DNA from: Doryteuthis pealeii
Lineage: Eukaryota > Mollusca > Cephalopoda > Myopsida > Loliginidae
Direction: 5' to 3'
DNA: 64,000 nucleotides
Assembly (NCBI GenBank): GCA_023376005.1
Contig: CM042145.1
Location: forward strand, 19,208,431-19,272,430
Shown here: positions 61,859 through 64,000 of the stretch, in pieces
How the letters are laid out: every line of letters begins with the position of its first letter
How positions within the stretch are numbered: the stretch's first letter is position 1
Notes under the pieces: generated by a model
Database searches by the model: none
What the model saw: only the letters and a program-made list of their open reading frames with translations
What the model was told of the DNA's origin: nothing
Position numbers and translations under genes: made by a program

Positions 61859-62395
61859 TGTTACATAATCTATGCATAGATTATTGTCAACCCCCTGTAT
61901 TTCTGAAGGGATGGCCCCTTTTCATATCACGAGCGGAACTTTCCATGGAATATTACAGAAACCCCGCGAAATACGTGAAGTCACATGGGACCTGGTTGGC
62001 TCGCAGTTTCAGCTTGGATGTCAGGCAGATAAGGCTATATACATCCATTATCCATCCATTTCTGACGCATTGTTCTCGTAGATCTTCATATTTTTCCAAC
62101 TTACGCTGTGTGTTACAGACACACAGACTTATATCTTAATATAATATATATAAATATAAATGTAATATATATAATATATAAATAAGCTATCTGCCTTAGC
62201 TGGGGCTCACTTGCACACGCACGCTGTGTTTAGTTAGAGGAAGGTGTTTAGTTAAGTAAATAAAAGTTTAAATAAATAATATGGTTTTATGGTTGATGAA
62301 TGTCTTGGCAACAAGACTGACCTAGAAGAAGAAATGAATCAAGGACGACCAACCAGCAAGAACAGAGAAATAGAAGTCATAGAGAAAGAATAGAA
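61859..62395 (+). mobile_element. LTR, split by a secondary insertion
   Basis: Left part TGTTACATAATCTATGCATA, GGGATGGCCCCTTTTCATAT and CGCGAAATACGTGAAGTCAC match the LTR at 34904. Right part (GGTGTTTAGTTAAGTAAATA, GTCTTGGCAACAAGACTGA) resumes after an insertion at about 62032-62195. The 3' end is diverged and no target duplication is visible. Confidence 0.85.
62032..62197 (-). repeat. Insertion in the LTR, related to LINE-V
   Basis: ATACATCCATTATCCATCCA to CACACAGACTTATATCTTAA plus an AT-rich end matches 63511-63655. It is flanked by AAGGCTAT and AAGCTAT, consistent with a short target duplication. Confidence 0.8.
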
Positions 62396-63265
62396 ACGTC
62401 TAGAGATCACCAATGGCCAAGGAAGTAAGTTATAAATCGCTCTATCTACCTGTGTCTATCTCTCCCCCTCTCTCCAGTAAAAGAACACTTGTGTATGTAC
62501 CCAACATGGGTATATGTGTATGAGTATGCAACAATTTTCCATGGCTCTTTCTCAGAATTAACTTTAACTTTTGAATTTATACTTTCTACACTGCATTACA
62601 AAATGAATGGGCTACCCTATTCATTATGATGAAAAGAGATAGAAAAACAAATGTTGATAATATGCTGACAGATATCTGTTTCGTCCTGTGTGGTCTATAA
62701 AGCACAATTCAATTGAAATCATTTTAAATTAAAATGAAGACAATTGTAAAAGATGCTTTATAAAACCAGTCTTCTTCTGAGCTTATATATTGTTGAAAGA
62801 AAGAAGGAGGAAAATTTAACCATTTGGCACGAGAGGTTAAAAAAACACACACATTCTGGGCTGGATTGTTTTTTAAAATTTGTATAAAAAATGCATATTT
62901 TGGATTAAAAATAATATAAATCTTATTTTTAAACCTAAAAGTCTCAACACCAATGAGAAAAACTCAATAAAGCTTGGAAGTAAAAGTGTATATAAGATAA
63001 CAGCTGTATAAAAAGTGTTTAATGGGAGTCCGCAGCACAATCAAGGAAGACACGGAATGATCCGGGAATTCATATTCATTATGTAACATTTTTGGAATCA
63101 GGTGGTTGGCTTATAAGAATGTCTGCAAGAATTTGTTTATAATTCCATCCACGTGAGTTTATAATATAATATTATATTATATATAAATATAATGAACTTC
63201 ATACAATGACTGCTGTTTACACAGTAGCATTGCAACCAACAAAGCCTTCATCAGATGATGACTCT
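62396..63265. other. AT-rich stretch, no recognised gene
   Basis: A short AT palindrome (ATATAATATTATATTATATA) lies near 63165. Nothing else recognised. Confidence 0.5.
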
Positions 63266-63655
63266 GGGTTCAGGCATAGTTTCAGGGCTGAAGCATCATT
63301 ACCATTAACCCAGCGCGCCCCAGCAGTATCTCATGATACCACCAGACTTTAATGTCACACTGTAGGATTGTCATATCCACGCTGATGCGGTTAGAGCTTT
63401 ATCCTGGATCATTTTTTATGTATTTCCACTTGTCTAGTGGAGAAAGTCCAAGTTTAGTCAAAAATGCCAAGGTTGAGTTGGTAATAAATTCTTGGCATCC
63501 AACTTCAATAGGAAATACATCCATTATCCATCCATTTCTGACATTGTTCTCGTAGATATTCATATTTTTCCAACTTACGCTGTGTGTTATAGACACACAG
63601 ACTTATATCTTAATATAATATATATAAATATAAATATAATATATAATATATAAAT
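63266..63655 (-). pseudogene. LINE-V ORF2 C-terminal fragment
   Basis: The minus strand reads NNVRNGWIMDVFPIEVGCQE and FITNSTLAFLTKLGLSPLDK, then WKYIKNDPG and a stop. The GW....FPVEVGCRGF...S....L..LG pattern occurs near the C-terminus of a widespread group of non-LTR ORF2 proteins. Upstream residues (NTQRKLEKYEYLREQC) continue with a frameshift. Stops show it is dead. Confidence 0.8.
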
Positions 63656-64000
63656 ATATCATATCTTAATATAACATATATAAATATAATATTATTCAAT
63701 ATAATAGGTTAGCCCATTTATAGGTTACAAATTTAGAATTATAAAGTTTTAACCACGAATGGTGACAGACAGGTCAAGAGTTAAGAATAAAATGAACAAC
63801 TTGAAATAGGAATAAAAGACGTGTATTACAGAATATATATATATAACAATAAGGTTGCAAACTTTTAATGCATCTGCACAAACGTATATAATTTGTAAAA
63901 AACTTAGCTGACTCCTGAGGTAGGGTGAATTATCGGATCCCCTGCTACGGCTTATCTGTCATAATGCTGGATATGAGAGACGTTCAATTGTGGTCCGTCT
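63656..64000. other. AT-rich stretch to window end
   Basis: TA-rich start, then TGACTCCTGAGGTAGGGTGA and GATCCCCTGCTACGGCTTAT near the edge, which may belong to another repeat continuing past the window. Confidence 0.4.

Overview
No intact host protein-coding gene, rRNA gene or functional tRNA gene can be supported in this window. It is AT-rich, intergenic or intronic animal DNA packed with transposable-element remnants, poly-A/T runs and (TA)n/(CA)n microsatellites. The many tRNA-derived SINEs, the mariner, hAT-like and Helitron-like DNA transposon remnants, and the non-LTR retrotransposon 3' ends suggest a large repeat-rich invertebrate genome. A coleoid cephalopod such as an octopus fits best, but that is inference from texture, not proof.

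Family names are local to this report. SINE-A has a tRNA-like head with box A TAGCTCAGTCGGTAGAGC and box B AGTTCGATACC, and a body of about 170 bp. SINE-B has head TGGTCTAATGGTTAGAGTCG and at least four alternative 3' tails. SINE-D is a short tRNA-like repeat. SINE-E has a tRNA-like head and a 3' end with a hammerhead-like core. A 5S-rRNA-headed element is also present. MITE-C is 270-515 bp with CAG...CTG ends and 6-bp target duplications. G, H and K are unclassified interspersed repeats. LINE-R, LINE-Z, LINE-L and LINE-V are 3' fragments of four non-LTR retrotransposon families, recognised by translation. There are also solo LTRs and several long fold-back palindromes.

Layout. 1-6.2 kb: MITE-C copies, a TIR-bounded mariner with a nested MITE, SINE-A/B/D, and a second decayed mariner. 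6.2-16.3 kb: SINEs, a rearranged G repeat, LINE-R split by a solo LTR, and a hAT MITE with a perfect 8-bp target duplication. 16.3-25.6 kb: a Helitron-like 3' terminus, LINE-Z and LINE-R ends, a composite SINE-B unit, a segmental duplication split by a LINE, and a LINE copy flanked by 20-bp direct repeats. 25.7-45.8 kb: palindromes, MITE-C, SINEs, solo LTR, H, G, K and LINE fragments. 45.8-53.1 kb: a SINE-poor AT-rich island ending at a possible minus-strand first exon with a CRE octamer upstream. 53.1-64 kb: dense SINEs including the 5S-derived element, nested SINE-in-SINE insertions, a 457-bp near-perfect palindrome, a split LTR and a LINE fragment.

The most interesting signals are: a hammerhead-ribozyme-like core (CTGAAGA, one extra base, stem, GAAAY) recurring in several unrelated repeats; the 5S-rRNA-derived element; and tail-swapping within one SINE family.
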